From an uncultured Alphaproteobacteria bacterium (GTDB taxonomy: Bacteria > Pseudomonadota > Alphaproteobacteria > RF32 > CAG-239): a stretch of DNA of 37,304 bases. The stretch is taken from positions 1 to 37,304 of the forward strand of contig CALXTF010000012.1 of the NCBI GenBank assembly GCA_944391335.1. Reading direction: 5' to 3'. The notes under the pieces are model-generated. The model saw only the letters and a list, made by a program, of their open reading frames with translations. It had not been told where the DNA came from and made no database searches. Positions within the stretch are counted from its first letter, which is position 1, and every line of letters begins with the position of its first letter. The translations under genes were made by a program, and so were the position numbers. This document shows positions 16,307 to 25,994 of this stretch, piece after piece.

Positions 16307-16418
16307 GATAATAAGCTCCTATCAATTTACATTATTATAACACAAAAAAAGTAAATTTAAACCTAAAACACATTTTTAGTGATTAAAAAATTATTTTAAA
16401 ATTTTTAAAAAAAAATGC

Positions 16419-16447
16419 TTGCAAATTTTTTAGATTTATTATACATA
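16419..16447 (+). promoter_or_regulatory. Promoter of the tetR-acrAB operon
   Basis: TTGCAA (16419-16424) with TACATA at 16442-16447 (17-base spacer), or TATACA at 16440-16445 (15-base spacer), gives a plausible sigma-70 promoter. Its -10 region overlaps the palindrome at 16443-16464, so a repressor bound there would block initiation. Confidence 0.5.
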
Positions 16448-16464
16448 CCTACCTGAATGTATGT
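16443..16464. promoter_or_regulatory. AcrR-like TetR operator palindrome
   Basis: ACATAC (16443-16448) and GTATGT (16459-16464) form an inverted repeat. From memory the E. coli AcrR site reads TACATACATT and GAATGTATGTA around a short centre; here TACATACCTA and GAATGTATGT are nearly the same, with similar spacing. Its place over the -10 region and directly before tetR implies autoregulation of the whole operon. Confidence 0.65.
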
Positions 16465-16480
16465 TTATTTTGAAAAGAAA

Positions 16481-17092
16481 ATGGTAAGAAAAACAAGAGA
16501 AGAAAGCGAAAACACAAAAATGCTGATTTTAAAATCAGCATTAGACTGTTTTTATGAAAAAGGCTTTTCCTGCACAACTTTTGAAGATATAGCCTCCCGC
16601 ATTAATCTCACCAAAGGAGCCGTTTATTGGCATTTTAAGAATAAAGCGGAATTACTAGCCGAAATGATACACCACCGCGCCGAAGAAAACCATCGACAAG
16701 AAGGACAAATTCAAACACGCCCCGGAAATCTTTCGGATCTTCGAATTTTTTTTGCTCATGCGGCAGAATTTATAGAACACAATCCTGAAGCTCAAAAATT
16801 TATATTTTTTACTTTATTTCAAATAGAATGGTCAGATAACATATATAATCAAGTAGAAAAGAAAGTGGGAAAACTTCATGATTTTCATTTCAAAATTATC
16901 AAACACGCCCTGTCTATGGCCAAAAAGAATAAAGAAATTGGTGCGGATACAGATATAAAAACCATCAGTATTCTTATTGTCGGTCTATGGCGCGGCTTAA
17001 TTAATACATATATCTGTAAAGAATTAAAATTCAATTTATCCCAAACTTTTTTGACGGGATTTGATAGAATAATTGAAGAAATTAAAATTTGA
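16481..17092 (+). CDS. acrR: TetR/AcrR-family repressor of the efflux operon
   Basis: A 203-residue TetR-family regulator. The N-terminal HTH domain is strongly AcrR-like: MVRKTREESENTK, then FEDIASRINLTKGAVYWHF (about residues 34-52). The C-terminal half is an all-helical ligand domain resembling the AcrR/MtrR group. The frame opens at an ATG at 16457, but that codon lies inside the operator and almost at the predicted transcript start, so the ATG at 16481 is preferred. Unlike E. coli acrR, which is divergent from acrAB, this gene is cotranscribed with the pump: acrA starts 13 bases after its stop. It probably represses its own operon and is relieved by pump substrates. Confidence 0.88.
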   Translation: MVRKTREESENTKMLILKSALDCFYEKGFSCTTFEDIASRINLTKGAVYWHFKNKAELLAEMIHHRAEENHRQEGQIQTRPGNLSDLRIFFAHAAEFIEHNPEAQKFIFFTLFQIEWSDNIYNQVEKKVGKLHDFHFKIIKHALSMAKKNKEIGADTDIKTISILIVGLWRGLINTYICKELKFNLSQTFLTGFDRIIEEIKI

Positions 17093-17105
17093 AAGGTTAA
17101 GGAAA

Positions 17106-18266
17106 ATGAAAGTTGGAAAAATAAGCAATCGAATTATTCTTAAACGAGTAGCCATGGTTTGCTTATGTGTTGCAGCCGGTTGGTTTTTAAAAGCAAAACT
17201 TAGTCCGCAAAACGCATTTATAGCTTCCGGTATGGAGAATACGCCTTTTGTTTTAGTTGAAGAAGCACAATTAAGAGATGTCACACCAACTAAAAAATAT
17301 ATTGGTCATGTGGAAGCTATAAACGAAGTCAATATCCAACCCCAAGTCAGCGGATATCTGGAAAAAGTAATGTTTGAAGAAGGTTCTTTAGTCAAACAAG
17401 GAGATATCTTATTTGTTATTGAACAACAACGCTATATTGCAACCGTTAATCAACGTAAAGCGGAACTTGATAAAGCAAAAGCTAATTTCACACAATTGGA
17501 AAAAGAATATAAAAGACAAAAATCCTTAAACCAAAAGAAATTTGCTTCAGAATCTCAACTTGACACGGCATATTCAAATATGTTGCAGGCTCAAGCGGAC
17601 ATTAACCAAGCAGAAGCGAATTATGAGCTTGCCAAAATAGATCTTGAACATACCGAAATTCGTTCTCCAATTAATGGATATATAGGTAAAGCCCTTATTA
17701 CCATTGGCAACTATGTCAGCACTTCAAGCGGAACAATGGCAAATATTGTACAAACAGATCCTGTCCGAATAGTATTTTCAGTAACAGATAAAGAAATGCT
17801 GGATTTAAAACAAAATTATAACAAACGCGGCGGAGAAATTTACAGCAAAATCATCATGCCAAATGGAAAAACAATTCAAAAACCTGTTCTTTCCCGTTTT
17901 ACCGATAACTCAATTAATACCGGAACAGCGACAATATCGATATATTCGAAATTTGAAAATAATGACGGTATGCTCATTCCTGGAGGTTATGTTGATATCA
18001 TGATTGGAACCGGAAGCGAAAAAAATGCTGTCGTTGTTTCACAAGCCGCACTTTCTCAAGATGAACACGGAACCTATGTTATGACTGTCAATAAAGATAA
18101 CATCGTTGAACAAAAAAGAGTAACCTTAGGAGAAATTGTTGATAATCAACAAATTATCACCTCTGGCCTTACCCCTGGAGAACAAGTTATTATTCAAGGA
18201 TTACAAAAAGTAACGGATGGGACGAAAGTTCGAACAGGTAATATTTCACAAACACAAGGAGAATAA
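17106..18266 (+). CDS. acrA: RND efflux periplasmic adaptor (AcrA-like)
   Basis: A 386-residue membrane fusion protein bridging the RND pump to an outer-membrane channel. An N-terminal anchor (about residues 10-27) carries no lipobox, unlike E. coli AcrA. The lipoyl half-motifs are clear (VNIQPQVSGYLEKV and DLEHTEIRSPINGYIGKA) and flank a coiled-coil hairpin (about 95-155) of ordinary AcrA length. Beta-barrel and membrane-proximal domains follow (LIPGGYVDI, GLTPGEQVII). The frame opens at a TTG at 17073 inside tetR; the ATG at 17106 with AAGGA before it is chosen. acrB follows after four bases. Confidence 0.93.
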   Translation: MKVGKISNRIILKRVAMVCLCVAAGWFLKAKLSPQNAFIASGMENTPFVLVEEAQLRDVTPTKKYIGHVEAINEVNIQPQVSGYLEKVMFEEGSLVKQGDILFVIEQQRYIATVNQRKAELDKAKANFTQLEKEYKRQKSLNQKKFASESQLDTAYSNMLQAQADINQAEANYELAKIDLEHTEIRSPINGYIGKALITIGNYVSTSSGTMANIVQTDPVRIVFSVTDKEMLDLKQNYNKRGGEIYSKIIMPNGKTIQKPVLSRFTDNSINTGTATISIYSKFENNDGMLIPGGYVDIMIGTGSEKNAVVVSQAALSQDEHGTYVMTVNKDNIVEQKRVTLGEIVDNQQIITSGLTPGEQVIIQGLQKVTDGTKVRTGNISQTQGE

Positions 18267-18270
18267 GTAA

Positions 18271-21200
18271 ATGTTCTCAAGAATATTTATTGAACGACCA
18301 CGTTTTGCAATGGTTATTTCAATTGTACTGACATTAGCCGGTGCAATTGCTGTTTTTTCATTACCGATTTCCCTTTATCCGGAAATTACGCCACCGACGA
18401 TTCGTGTTTCGGCAATATATCCAGGAGCCAGCGCAGAGGTTATTGCTAATACGGTTGGTATTCCTTTGGAAGAAAAAATCAATGGCGTTGAAGATATGCT
18501 TTATATGGATTCATCATCTGACGCTACCGGCCGTTACGGATTAACCGTAACTTTCAAAGTCGGCACAGATCCTGATATGGCACAAGTTAAAGTACAAAAT
18601 CGTGTACAACAAGCCTTAAATAATTTACCGGCAGAAGTTCAACAACAAGGTGTAACTGTTACGCGTCGTTCATCTGATCAACTTGGTTTCTTAACAGCGC
18701 GATCTCCTAACGGAACACATGATTTACTTTATTTAAGCAACTATGTACAAAATAACATTCAAAAGAATCTGATTAGAGTTGATGGTGTTGGTGAAGTCAG
18801 TGTTTACTCTCCCCCTCTTTCCATGCGTGTATGGCTTGACGCAAATAAAATTACAGCTTTAAATTTACCCGTATCGGCTATTCAAGCTGCTATTGAAAGT
18901 CAGAATATACAACCATCTTTAGGTAAAGTCGGTTCGATGCCCGGAGATGGTCAACAACAAATGGTTTACGCTCTTTTAAGTAGTGGTCGTATCAATGATG
19001 TGGAAGAATTTAAACAAATCATTGTTCGGACAGATGAAGAAGGCGGCTTAGTCAGATTGGGAGATGTCGCGCGTATTGAAATAGGACAAGAAGATTATAA
19101 TGCTTCTTCAGAATTTAATGGAGCTCCATCTGTTTCTATTGCTGTCAATATGCTTTCCGGAGCCAACGCTATTGAGTCTATGAAAAATTTACGAGCAGAA
19201 ATGGCAAGGCTAGAACAATTTTATCCGGAAGATTTTGAAATGTTCGTGGCTTATGACGCAACAGATTATATCATGGCTTCCATTGAAGAAGTTATATTTA
19301 CTTTAGTTTTAACTTTTATCTTAGTGGTTGCTGTATGCTATATCTTTTTACAAGACTGGCGTGCTGTTTTAGTTCCGACTTTAACAATTCCTGTATCTAT
19401 TTTTGCAACTTTTGCCGTTTTACTTGCTTTAGGATATAGTTTAAACACTTTAACCTTATTTGGACTGGTTTTAGCTATTGGTTTGGTTGTTGATGATGCT
19501 ATAGTTGTCGTTGAACGTGTTTTGTTCTTAATGGAAAATGAAAAATTAGATTCAAAACAAGCAACCATTAAAGCCATGGAACAAGTATCCGGTGCTATTG
19601 TCGCAACCACATTAGTTCTTTTAGCAATTTTCGTTCCGATTGGTTTTCTTGGCGGAATCACCGGTAGAATTTACCAACAATTTGCTGTTGCTATTTCTAC
19701 TTCCGTAGCTTTTTCGGCTTTAAACGCGCTCACTTTATCTCCCGCTTTATGTGCAACGCTTTTACGACCGTTAAAACCTTTTGAACATGGACCTTTATTT
19801 TGGTTTTCAAAAGGAATTGAAAAATCACGCGATCGTTATGCGAGTATTGTTGGTGTTGCCAGCCGAAAAATAAGTGTTATTGCTTTATTATTCGGTTTAA
19901 TCATTTGCGGGATTTTAGCTCTTTTAAATATTAGTCAAACCAGTTTTATTCCATCGGAAGATCAAGGTGCATTTTTTGTTAATGTACAACTTCCCGAAGG
20001 GGCTTCCCGCGAACGCACGGATGAATTAGTCCAAAAAATTACCCCGCTGATTCTAGAAGAAAAAGGGGTTAAGCACGTTATGAACGTTACGGGACATAGT
20101 TTAATTGGTGGTTCCGGTGAAAATGTTGCTTTTATTATTACAATGCTGGATCCATGGTCAGAACGTAAGGAAGACGAACTTTATTCAACGAATATCTTAA
20201 ATCGTATTCGCAATAAAATCGGCGATTTTCCTGAAGCAAACATCAACCTATTTGAAATGCCTGCCATTTCTGGACTTGGAAACACGAATGGTATGGATTT
20301 CCGTTTACAATCTATTGATTCTTCTGATCCAAAACAACTTGACGCCTCATTACAAGGATTTATTGCAAAATTAAATCAATCACCTTATGTCTCAACAGCT
20401 TTCTCAACATATAATGCCACAACACCGCATATTTATGTTGATGTTGACCGTGCTAAGGCTGAATCAATGAAAGTAACCACAAGTGATATATACTCAACTT
20501 TAGGACAATATCTAGGATCCTCATATATTAATGATGTTAATTTTGGAACCCAAGTCAATCAGGTTATTATTCAAGCCGATTGGCCTTATCGAAAAGGCAT
20601 TGACAATATTAATAACCTCTATGTTCAAAACAGCTTGGGAGAAATGGTTCCTTTAGGCGGTATGATTAATCTAAGTAAAGTTCAAGCTCCAAGCACAATT
20701 GAACGTTATAATCAATATCCGGCCGCAACAATTAATATTATCGGTAATGACGCTTATAGCACCGGCGAGGCAATGACTGCTATTGAAAAATTAGCACAAA
20801 CCTCCTTACCCAAAGGTTATAGTTATGAGTGGTCAGGTATGAGTTATCAGGAAAAAGCGAACCAAGGTCAAATTGGATATTTAATTGTTCTAGCTCTGAC
20901 TTTTGCTTATTTATTCCTTGTTGCTCAATATGAAAGTTGGAGTACGCCTTTACCTGTTTTAGCTTCTGTTTCAGTAGCCATGCTGGGAGCTTTACTTGGT
21001 TTATTTATTCATAATCTATCCTTGAGTATCTATGCACAACTTGGTTTAATTTTATTAGTCGGTCTATCTGCTAAAAATGCTATTTTGATTGTCGAATTTT
21101 CAAAAGAAGAACGTGAAAAAGGAACATCTATTAACAGAGCAGCTATGATTGGCTTAAAAGAAAGATTCCGCGCTGTTTTAATGACAGCTTTCACCTTTAT

Positions 21201-21381
21201 TTTAGGAATTTTGCCAATGGTTGTCGCAACCGGTGCCGGAGCCAACAGCCGTATTGCAATTGGCGTACCTGTTTTCTATGGTATGCTTCTTGGTACAATA
21301 ATTGGTTTAGTAATTATTCCAATGCTTTATGTTTTATTCCAAACACTAACGGAAAAAATCAGCGGAAAATCTAAACCATAA
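18271..21381 (+). CDS. acrB: RND multidrug efflux transporter (AcrB-like, HAE1 family)
   Basis: A 1036-residue proton-driven inner-membrane pump of the hydrophobe/amphiphile efflux family. The N-terminus [15 protein letters not shown] is typical. The proton relay is intact: [13 protein letters not shown] with Asp408-Asp409, and Lys in [15 protein letters not shown]. Two large periplasmic loops (about 35-335 and 560-870) and twelve membrane helices fit the family. The duplicated architecture and length are complete, so it should be functional. AAGGAG precedes the ATG. No TolC/OprM-type gene follows; the outer-membrane partner must be encoded elsewhere. Substrates are expected to include drugs, detergents or bile acids, but cannot be defined here. 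Confidence 0.96.
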   Translation: MFSRIFIERPRFAMVISIVLTLAGAIAVFSLPISLYPEITPPTIRVSAIYPGASAEVIANTVGIPLEEKINGVEDMLYMDSSSDATGRYGLTVTFKVGTDPDMAQVKVQNRVQQALNNLPAEVQQQGVTVTRRSSDQLGFLTARSPNGTHDLLYLSNYVQNNIQKNLIRVDGVGEVSVYSPPLSMRVWLDANKITALNLPVSAIQAAIESQNIQPSLGKVGSMPGDGQQQMVYALLSSGRINDVEEFKQIIVRTDEEGGLVRLGDVARIEIGQEDYNASSEFNGAPSVSIAVNMLSGANAIESMKNLRAEMARLEQFYPEDFEMFVAYDATDYIMASIEEVIFTLVLTFILVVAVCYIFLQDWRAVLVPTLTIPVSIFATFAVLLALGYSLNTLTLFGLVLAIGLVVDDAIVVVERVLFLMENEKLDSKQATIKAMEQVSGAIVATTLVLLAIFVPIGFLGGITGRIYQQFAVAISTSVAFSALNALTLSPALCATLLRPLKPFEHGPLFWFSKGIEKSRDRYASIVGVASRKISVIALLFGLIICGILALLNISQTSFIPSEDQGAFFVNVQLPEGASRERTDELVQKITPLILEEKGVKHVMNVTGHSLIGGSGENVAFIITMLDPWSERKEDELYSTNILNRIRNKIGDFPEANINLFEMPAISGLGNTNGMDFRLQSIDSSDPKQLDASLQGFIAKLNQSPYVSTAFSTYNATTPHIYVDVDRAKAESMKVTTSDIYSTLGQYLGSSYINDVNFGTQVNQVIIQADWPYRKGIDNINNLYVQNSLGEMVPLGGMINLSKVQAPSTIERYNQYPAATINIIGNDAYSTGEAMTAIEKLAQTSLPKGYSYEWSGMSYQEKANQGQIGYLIVLALTFAYLFLVAQYESWSTPLPVLASVSVAMLGALLGLFIHNLSLSIYAQLGLILLVGLSAKNAILIVEFSKEEREKGTSINRAAMIGLKERFRAVLMTAFTFILGILPMVVATGAGANSRIAIGVPVFYGMLLGTIIGLVIIPMLYVLFQTLTEKISGKSKP

Positions 21382-21390
21382 ATAAAAACA

Positions 21391-21429
21391 AAAAAAATAC
21401 CGTTATCCAAAAGATAACGGTATTTTTTT
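21391..21429. terminator. Bidirectional terminator between acrB and the activase gene
   Basis: A 17-bp perfect stem (21391-21407 with 21413-21429; core ATACCGTTATC) has A-runs on one side and T-runs on the other, so it can stop both the acrB transcript and the convergent minus-strand transcript. Confidence 0.9.
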
Positions 21430-21445
21430 CATATTATACTAAAAA

Positions 21446-24400
21446 CTATTGATCCTGTTGATGACGGGAAATAGACATCATTAATTTAATTCTATTGACT
21501 TGATTGGTTTCACTTGCCCCCGGATCATAATCCACGGCCATAATATTCGCCTGAGGAAAACGTTTTTTTATTTCTTTAATAAAACCCTTACCGGTAATAT
21601 GATTAGGTAAACAACCGAAAGGCTGCATACATAGAATATTATTAACTCCGGATTCAAGAAGTTCGATAATTTCGGCAGTTAATAACCAACCTTCGCCGGT
21701 TTGATGTCCTAAAGAAACTAATCCCCGTATTTTTTTACGTAAATTTTTGAAAAACAACGGTGGTTCAAAACGTTTAGAAAAAAGAAAACCTAATCTCATT
21801 GACCAACGACAAAACTCAAGAAAGGCTATACTTGAAAGACTAATGGCATAAGCTTTCCATGATCCTTGCAAATATTTATAATTAAAAACATGATCATAAA
21901 AGCCATAAAGCATAAAATCCATTAAATCAGGAATAACGGCTTCACCACCTTCTTTTTCGACTAAGCGAGCCGCTTGATTATTAGCATCAGGATGATATTT
22001 GAGTAATATTTCACCAACTAAACCTACTCTTGGTTTACGAGGAATATCTTTTAGCGGTAATTTATCAAATTCACGGATCATACGAAACATATTAAGATCA
22101 AACATTAAAGCGTTTCCGCTTTTTAGGTTCTTTTTAATAATTTTAACCCATTTTGCTTTTAATTTTCTGACGCTTCCTTTTTCTTTTTCATAAGGTGTTA
22201 AACGGTTTACCATACGCATTAAAGCATCACCATAACAACCGGCCATAATTGTTCGAATGAGGATTTTGCGTCCGGGGACGAACCCTGGACTATCAATATT
22301 TCCGCTAACATTCATTGTTATGACGGGAATATGTCCTAAATGACATTGCTGCAATGCGCGTCGAAGTAATCCCGCGTAATTTGAAGCGCGACACCCTCCA
22401 CTGGTTTGAGAAATTAATAAAGCAATTTTATTGGTATCATAATTACCCTCTTTAATTGCTTCCAACAACTGCCCGATAACCACAATAGCAGGAAAACAGG
22501 CATCATTATTCACATATTTTAGACCTAATTCGATTGCCGATTTACTGACTTTTGGCAGTTGTTCGACTTTATATCCTTCACTGGCAAACACAGTTTTTAA
22601 GAATTGAAAATGCATTGGTGAAAGTTGAGGAATTAAAATAGTATGTGTTTTTTTCATATCCGCTGTAAACACGGCAGATTTAAATACTTTTTTTGTTTGT
22701 GCAGCTTGTTGATTATGCTGCATATCTTTTAGAGCTGCGAGTAAGGAACGTATACGGATTTTAGCTGCTCCGAGATTATCTCCTTCATCAATTTTAATTT
22801 GAGCATAAAGGCGTCCTTTTGAATTAACAATTTCTTCTAGCTGATCTGAAGTAATAGCATCAACTCCGCACCCAAAAGATACAAGTTGCAAGATTGCCAG
22901 ATTATCGGTATCTGCGGTAAAAGTTCCTGCGCGATAGAGACGAGAATGGTAAGTCCATTGATCACGCACCCTTAATGCATCTGGATTAGGACGGAGATGA
23001 GCTACGGAATCTTCGGTTAGAACCGATAAACCACATGAATTAATTAATTCTGGGATTCCATGATTAATAGCCGGATCAATATGATAAGGGTGTCCGGCTA
23101 AGACAATACCATATTCGCCATTTTTATTTAATTGCTCAACCGCTTTCACCCCTGCATCACGAATATCTTTTTTAAAGCGCCGCAATTCAACAAAAGCACG
23201 GTTAACGGCCATTTTAAGTGCGATATGTGAAAAATGAGCAAATAAAGGTATTGTTTTCAATCTCTTGACCAAAGCCTTAGGATCAAGAGGCAAAAATGGT
23301 GTAAAGAAAGGAATTCCTTTATCCGCGGCTTCGGTAATGTTTTTTGCCAAAACTTCGGGATATCCTGTTACAACCGGACAATTATAACAATCTGCTTGTG
23401 AAGAAAATTCTTGCTGTTCTCTTGGGATGCAAGGAAAGAAGATATAATCCACATTTTTTTCGATTAAATCCATAATATGTCCGTGAGCTATTTTAGCAGG
23501 ATAACAAACCGTTTGCGAAGGAATGGAAGCATAACCGTTAAAAAACATTTTTTTAGATGACGGAGATGAAAGTTCCACACGAAAACCAAGATGTGTTAGA
23601 AGCGTAAACCATAAAGGATAATCTTCAAACATATTCAAGACTCTTGGAATTCCAATTATTCCATGTGTTGCTTTTTCTTTACTTAGCGGTTTATAATATT
23701 CGAACAATCGTTTATATTTATATGCACAAAGATTAATTTTATCATTTTGTTGCAACCCGGCACCACGTTCACATTTATTACCGGAGACAAACTTTTTGGC
23801 ACTTCCAAAATCGGTAATTGTCAACATACAATGATTTGTACAACCTTGACAACGAACATTTGTTGTTTTTATTTTTAGGTTTTTGATTTCATCAAGTGTA
23901 ATTAATTTTGTTTGTTGGCCATTTTCCGGTCCCCGTTTTTTAGCCAACAAAGCCGCTCCAAAAGCTCCCATTAGACCAGCCAGCCCCGGTCGAACGACTT
24001 TTCTTCCGACTTGAATTTCCAAAGCTCTAAGTAAAGCATCATTTAGAAAGGATCCGCCTTGAGCAACGATACAATCGCCTAATTCTGAAACATCATTGAT
24101 TTTAATGACTTTATAACAAGCGTTCTTAATAACGGAATAAGACAAACCGGCGGCAATATCACCAATTGAAATTCCTTCTTTTTGTGCCTGTTTGACTTTA
24201 GAATTCATAAAAACGGTACAACGTGTGCCTAAGTCCACAGGATTTTTAGCTTTTAATGCTGCCTCAACAAAAGTTGGCATATCCATATTAAGTGATTTAG
24301 CAAAATTTTCAATAAACGAACCACAACCGGAAGAGCAAGCTTCATTTAAACCTATTTTTTCAATAATTCCGGATTTAATTTTCATACATTTAATATCCTG

Positions 24401-25690
24401 TCCGCCGATATCCAGAACGAAACTGACATTAGGAGCAAAAAAAGTAGATGCTTGACAATGCGCCACCGTTTCCACTTCATCAATATCAAGTTTTAGTCCT
24501 GTTTTTAGAAGTGCGCTTCCATAACCGGTAGCGGCGGCGGCTTTAATATTTAAACCTGTTTTTTTGCGATTATAAATATCTGTAAGAATTTCAAGAGCTA
24601 AATGGAATGGGTCTCCATTGTTTGGACCATAATAAGAATAAAGCAACCGATTTTTATCATCAATTAACACAGCTTTGATGGTTGTTGAACCACTATCAAT
24701 ACCGAACCAAGCGTCACCTTCATATTCTTCCAGAGGGAAAGAAACGATATTTGTTTTTTGGTGTCGTTGATAAAAATCTTTTTTTTCTTCTTCATTTTGA
24801 AATAAAGGAGGCAATTTACGAATATCATTTTCCTCTTTTAACAGTTCCAAAGAATTTATAAGCTCATTAAGGGAACATTGTTCATTTTGATTAGATAAAG
24901 CAAATAAGGCGGCTCCCATGGCAACAAATAATTCTGCTTGTTTTGGGAACACGGCATTTGATTGTTCTAATTTTAGAGTTTCAACGAAACAAAGACGCAA
25001 AGATTTTAAGAAAGCGAGAGGTCCTCCAAGAAAGACGACTTTTCCGGTAATTTTTCGCCCCCGTGCCAAACCACTAATAAATTGATTAACAACAGCTTGC
25101 ATAACCGACATGGCAATATCGCTTTTAGCACATCCCTCATTAATTAAAGGGACGATATCTGTTTTAGCAAACACACCACAACGAGAAGCGATAGGATAAA
25201 TATTTTTATATTCTAAAGCCAAGCGATCCATTTCATTAATATCGAGGTTAAGGAAAGTTGACATTTGGTCGATAAAGGCTCCCGTTCCGCCGGCGCATGT
25301 TTCATTCATTCTAAGATCGGTACCGCTTGTCAGGAATGTTAATTTAGCATCTTCTCCTCCTAATTCAACAATAACATCGGCATCTGGAATTTGTTGTTTG
25401 ATACTAAGACTTGAAGCAATAACTTCTTGTACAAAAGGAATATGAAGATTGTTACATAATGATAACGCGCCGGAACCGGTTAGAGCCAAACAGAATTTAT
25501 TTGTTGGAAATTTTGTTATAATTTCTTTTAAGATAGCAACTATTTTCTGCCGAACTTCGGACATATGTCGTTGATAAGTTGAAAACAAAATTTGTTCTTC
25601 ATTATTAATAACAACGGCTTTAACCGTTGTTGAACCGACATCAATACCAAGATATAATATTTGTTTTTCTTTTGTTATATTTTCCGTCAT
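21446..25690 (-). CDS. Giant 2-hydroxyacyl-CoA dehydratase activase-type protein
   Basis: A 1414-residue fusion of the HgdC/BcrAD-BadFG activase family. Two ASKHA ATPase modules are present: YLGIDVGSTTVKAV (about 13-26) with Cys132 (NETCAGGTG) and Cys171 (ASRCGVFAKTD), and WFGIDSGSTTIKAV (about 328-341) with Cys452 (NEACSSGCG) and Cys491 (GTRCTVF). These paired Cys fit the inter-subunit 4Fe-4S site of activases. A Cys cluster (CQGCTNHC, about 614-621), a DUF2229 region (about 675-890) and an HgdB/D-like C-terminal half complete it. The usual chemistry is ATP-driven electron injection into a dehydratase, but this fused form is widespread in anaerobes and its substrate is unknown. No dehydratase alpha/beta pair is nearby. 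GAGGAA precedes the ATG. Confidence 0.88.
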   Translation of the reverse strand: MTENITKEKQILYLGIDVGSTTVKAVVINNEEQILFSTYQRHMSEVRQKIVAILKEIITKFPTNKFCLALTGSGALSLCNNLHIPFVQEVIASSLSIKQQIPDADVIVELGGEDAKLTFLTSGTDLRMNETCAGGTGAFIDQMSTFLNLDINEMDRLALEYKNIYPIASRCGVFAKTDIVPLINEGCAKSDIAMSVMQAVVNQFISGLARGRKITGKVVFLGGPLAFLKSLRLCFVETLKLEQSNAVFPKQAELFVAMGAALFALSNQNEQCSLNELINSLELLKEENDIRKLPPLFQNEEEKKDFYQRHQKTNIVSFPLEEYEGDAWFGIDSGSTTIKAVLIDDKNRLLYSYYGPNNGDPFHLALEILTDIYNRKKTGLNIKAAAATGYGSALLKTGLKLDIDEVETVAHCQASTFFAPNVSFVLDIGGQDIKCMKIKSGIIEKIGLNEACSSGCGSFIENFAKSLNMDMPTFVEAALKAKNPVDLGTRCTVFMNSKVKQAQKEGISIGDIAAGLSYSVIKNACYKVIKINDVSELGDCIVAQGGSFLNDALLRALEIQVGRKVVRPGLAGLMGAFGAALLAKKRGPENGQQTKLITLDEIKNLKIKTTNVRCQGCTNHCMLTITDFGSAKKFVSGNKCERGAGLQQNDKINLCAYKYKRLFEYYKPLSKEKATHGIIGIPRVLNMFEDYPLWFTLLTHLGFRVELSSPSSKKMFFNGYASIPSQTVCYPAKIAHGHIMDLIEKNVDYIFFPCIPREQQEFSSQADCYNCPVVTGYPEVLAKNITEAADKGIPFFTPFLPLDPKALVKRLKTIPLFAHFSHIALKMAVNRAFVELRRFKKDIRDAGVKAVEQLNKNGEYGIVLAGHPYHIDPAINHGIPELINSCGLSVLTEDSVAHLRPNPDALRVRDQWTYHSRLYRAGTFTADTDNLAILQLVSFGCGVDAITSDQLEEIVNSKGRLYAQIKIDEGDNLGAAKIRIRSLLAALKDMQHNQQAAQTKKVFKSAVFTADMKKTHTILIPQLSPMHFQFLKTVFASEGYKVEQLPKVSKSAIELGLKYVNNDACFPAIVVIGQLLEAIKEGNYDTNKIALLISQTSGGCRASNYAGLLRRALQQCHLGHIPVITMNVSGNIDSPGFVPGRKILIRTIMAGCYGDALMRMVNRLTPYEKEKGSVRKLKAKWVKIIKKNLKSGNALMFDLNMFRMIREFDKLPLKDIPRKPRVGLVGEILLKYHPDANNQAARLVEKEGGEAVIPDLMDFMLYGFYDHVFNYKYLQGSWKAYAISLSSIAFLEFCRWSMRLGFLFSKRFEPPLFFKNLRKKIRGLVSLGHQTGEGWLLTAEIIELLESGVNNILCMQPFGCLPNHITGKGFIKEIKKRFPQANIMAVDYDPGASETNQVNRIKLMMSISRHQQDQ

Positions 25691-25746
25691 TTACATTCCT
25701 CACCGTATTTTTTCATACAGCGTTTTAAATTTCTTTTTTATTTGCA

Positions 25747-25752
25747 TATAAT
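25747..25752 (+). promoter_or_regulatory. -10 element for the candidate RNA
   Basis: A consensus TATAAT lies about seven bases before the proposed RNA start; the -35 region at 25724-25729 (TTTAAA) is weak. No plus-strand protein gene follows for 1.8 kb. Confidence 0.35.
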
Positions 25753-25758
25753 TTGGAT

Positions 25759-25920
25759 AACACAAGAAAGAATTCTTTGCAAGAGGCATTTAGTTATGCT
25801 GCGTAAATAAACTTCCACTAGCTAACGCAAGTGGTATTACCTGTTCCGAACGACGTTCGCCCTGCCCAAAGGCTTCGCAAGCCTAACGGCTGGGCAGGTA
25901 TGTCTACATCTACCTTTTTT
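25759..25920 (+). ncRNA. Candidate structured non-coding RNA
   Basis: A GC-rich island within an AT-rich intergenic region of about 300 bases. Plus-strand hairpins: CCACTAGC/GCAAGTGG around TAAC (25815-25834), CGAACG/CGTTCG (25847-25859), and CCTGCCCA/TGGGCAGG (25861-25868 with 25891-25898) enclosing AGGCTT/AAGCCT. A final stem AGGTA/TACCT (25896-25900 with 25911-25915) runs directly into TTTTTT, like a Rho-independent terminator. TACCTG at 25838 can instead pair with CAGGTA at 25895, and CTACCT at 25910 with AGGTAG at 25924, so alternative folds exclude each other. No known family was recognised (not SRP, RNase P, 6S or tmRNA by eye). It could instead be a palindromic intergenic repeat. Confidence 0.42.
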
Positions 25921-25949
25921 CGCAGGTAGTGTTACGTTCGAATCATAAA

Positions 25950-25981
25950 AAAGAGGATGTGTCTTAAGACACATCCTCTTT
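25950..25981 (-). terminator. Terminator of the exported orphan gene
   Basis: A perfect 32-base palindrome centred on CTTAAG, with arms AAAGAGGATGTGTCTT and its complement. On the minus strand it is followed by a T-run and begins 14 bases after the stop codon at 25995. Confidence 0.85.
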
Positions 25982-25994
25982 CCAATATGAGCCT

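Noticed and set aside
19338-19661. A 107-codon minus-strand frame inside acrB.
   Set aside because: A shadow of the acrB coding frame with biased composition; acrB is intact on the other strand.
25740-25810. A frame ending in Tyr-Ala-Ala-stop (TATGCTGCGTAA) beside a GC-rich structured stretch, reminiscent of a tmRNA tag, plus GTTCGAATC at 25935-25943 like a T-loop.
   Set aside because: No acceptor stem, CCA end or Ala-Asn-Asp-Asn tag start could be found, and the T-loop-like bases have only a poor stem.
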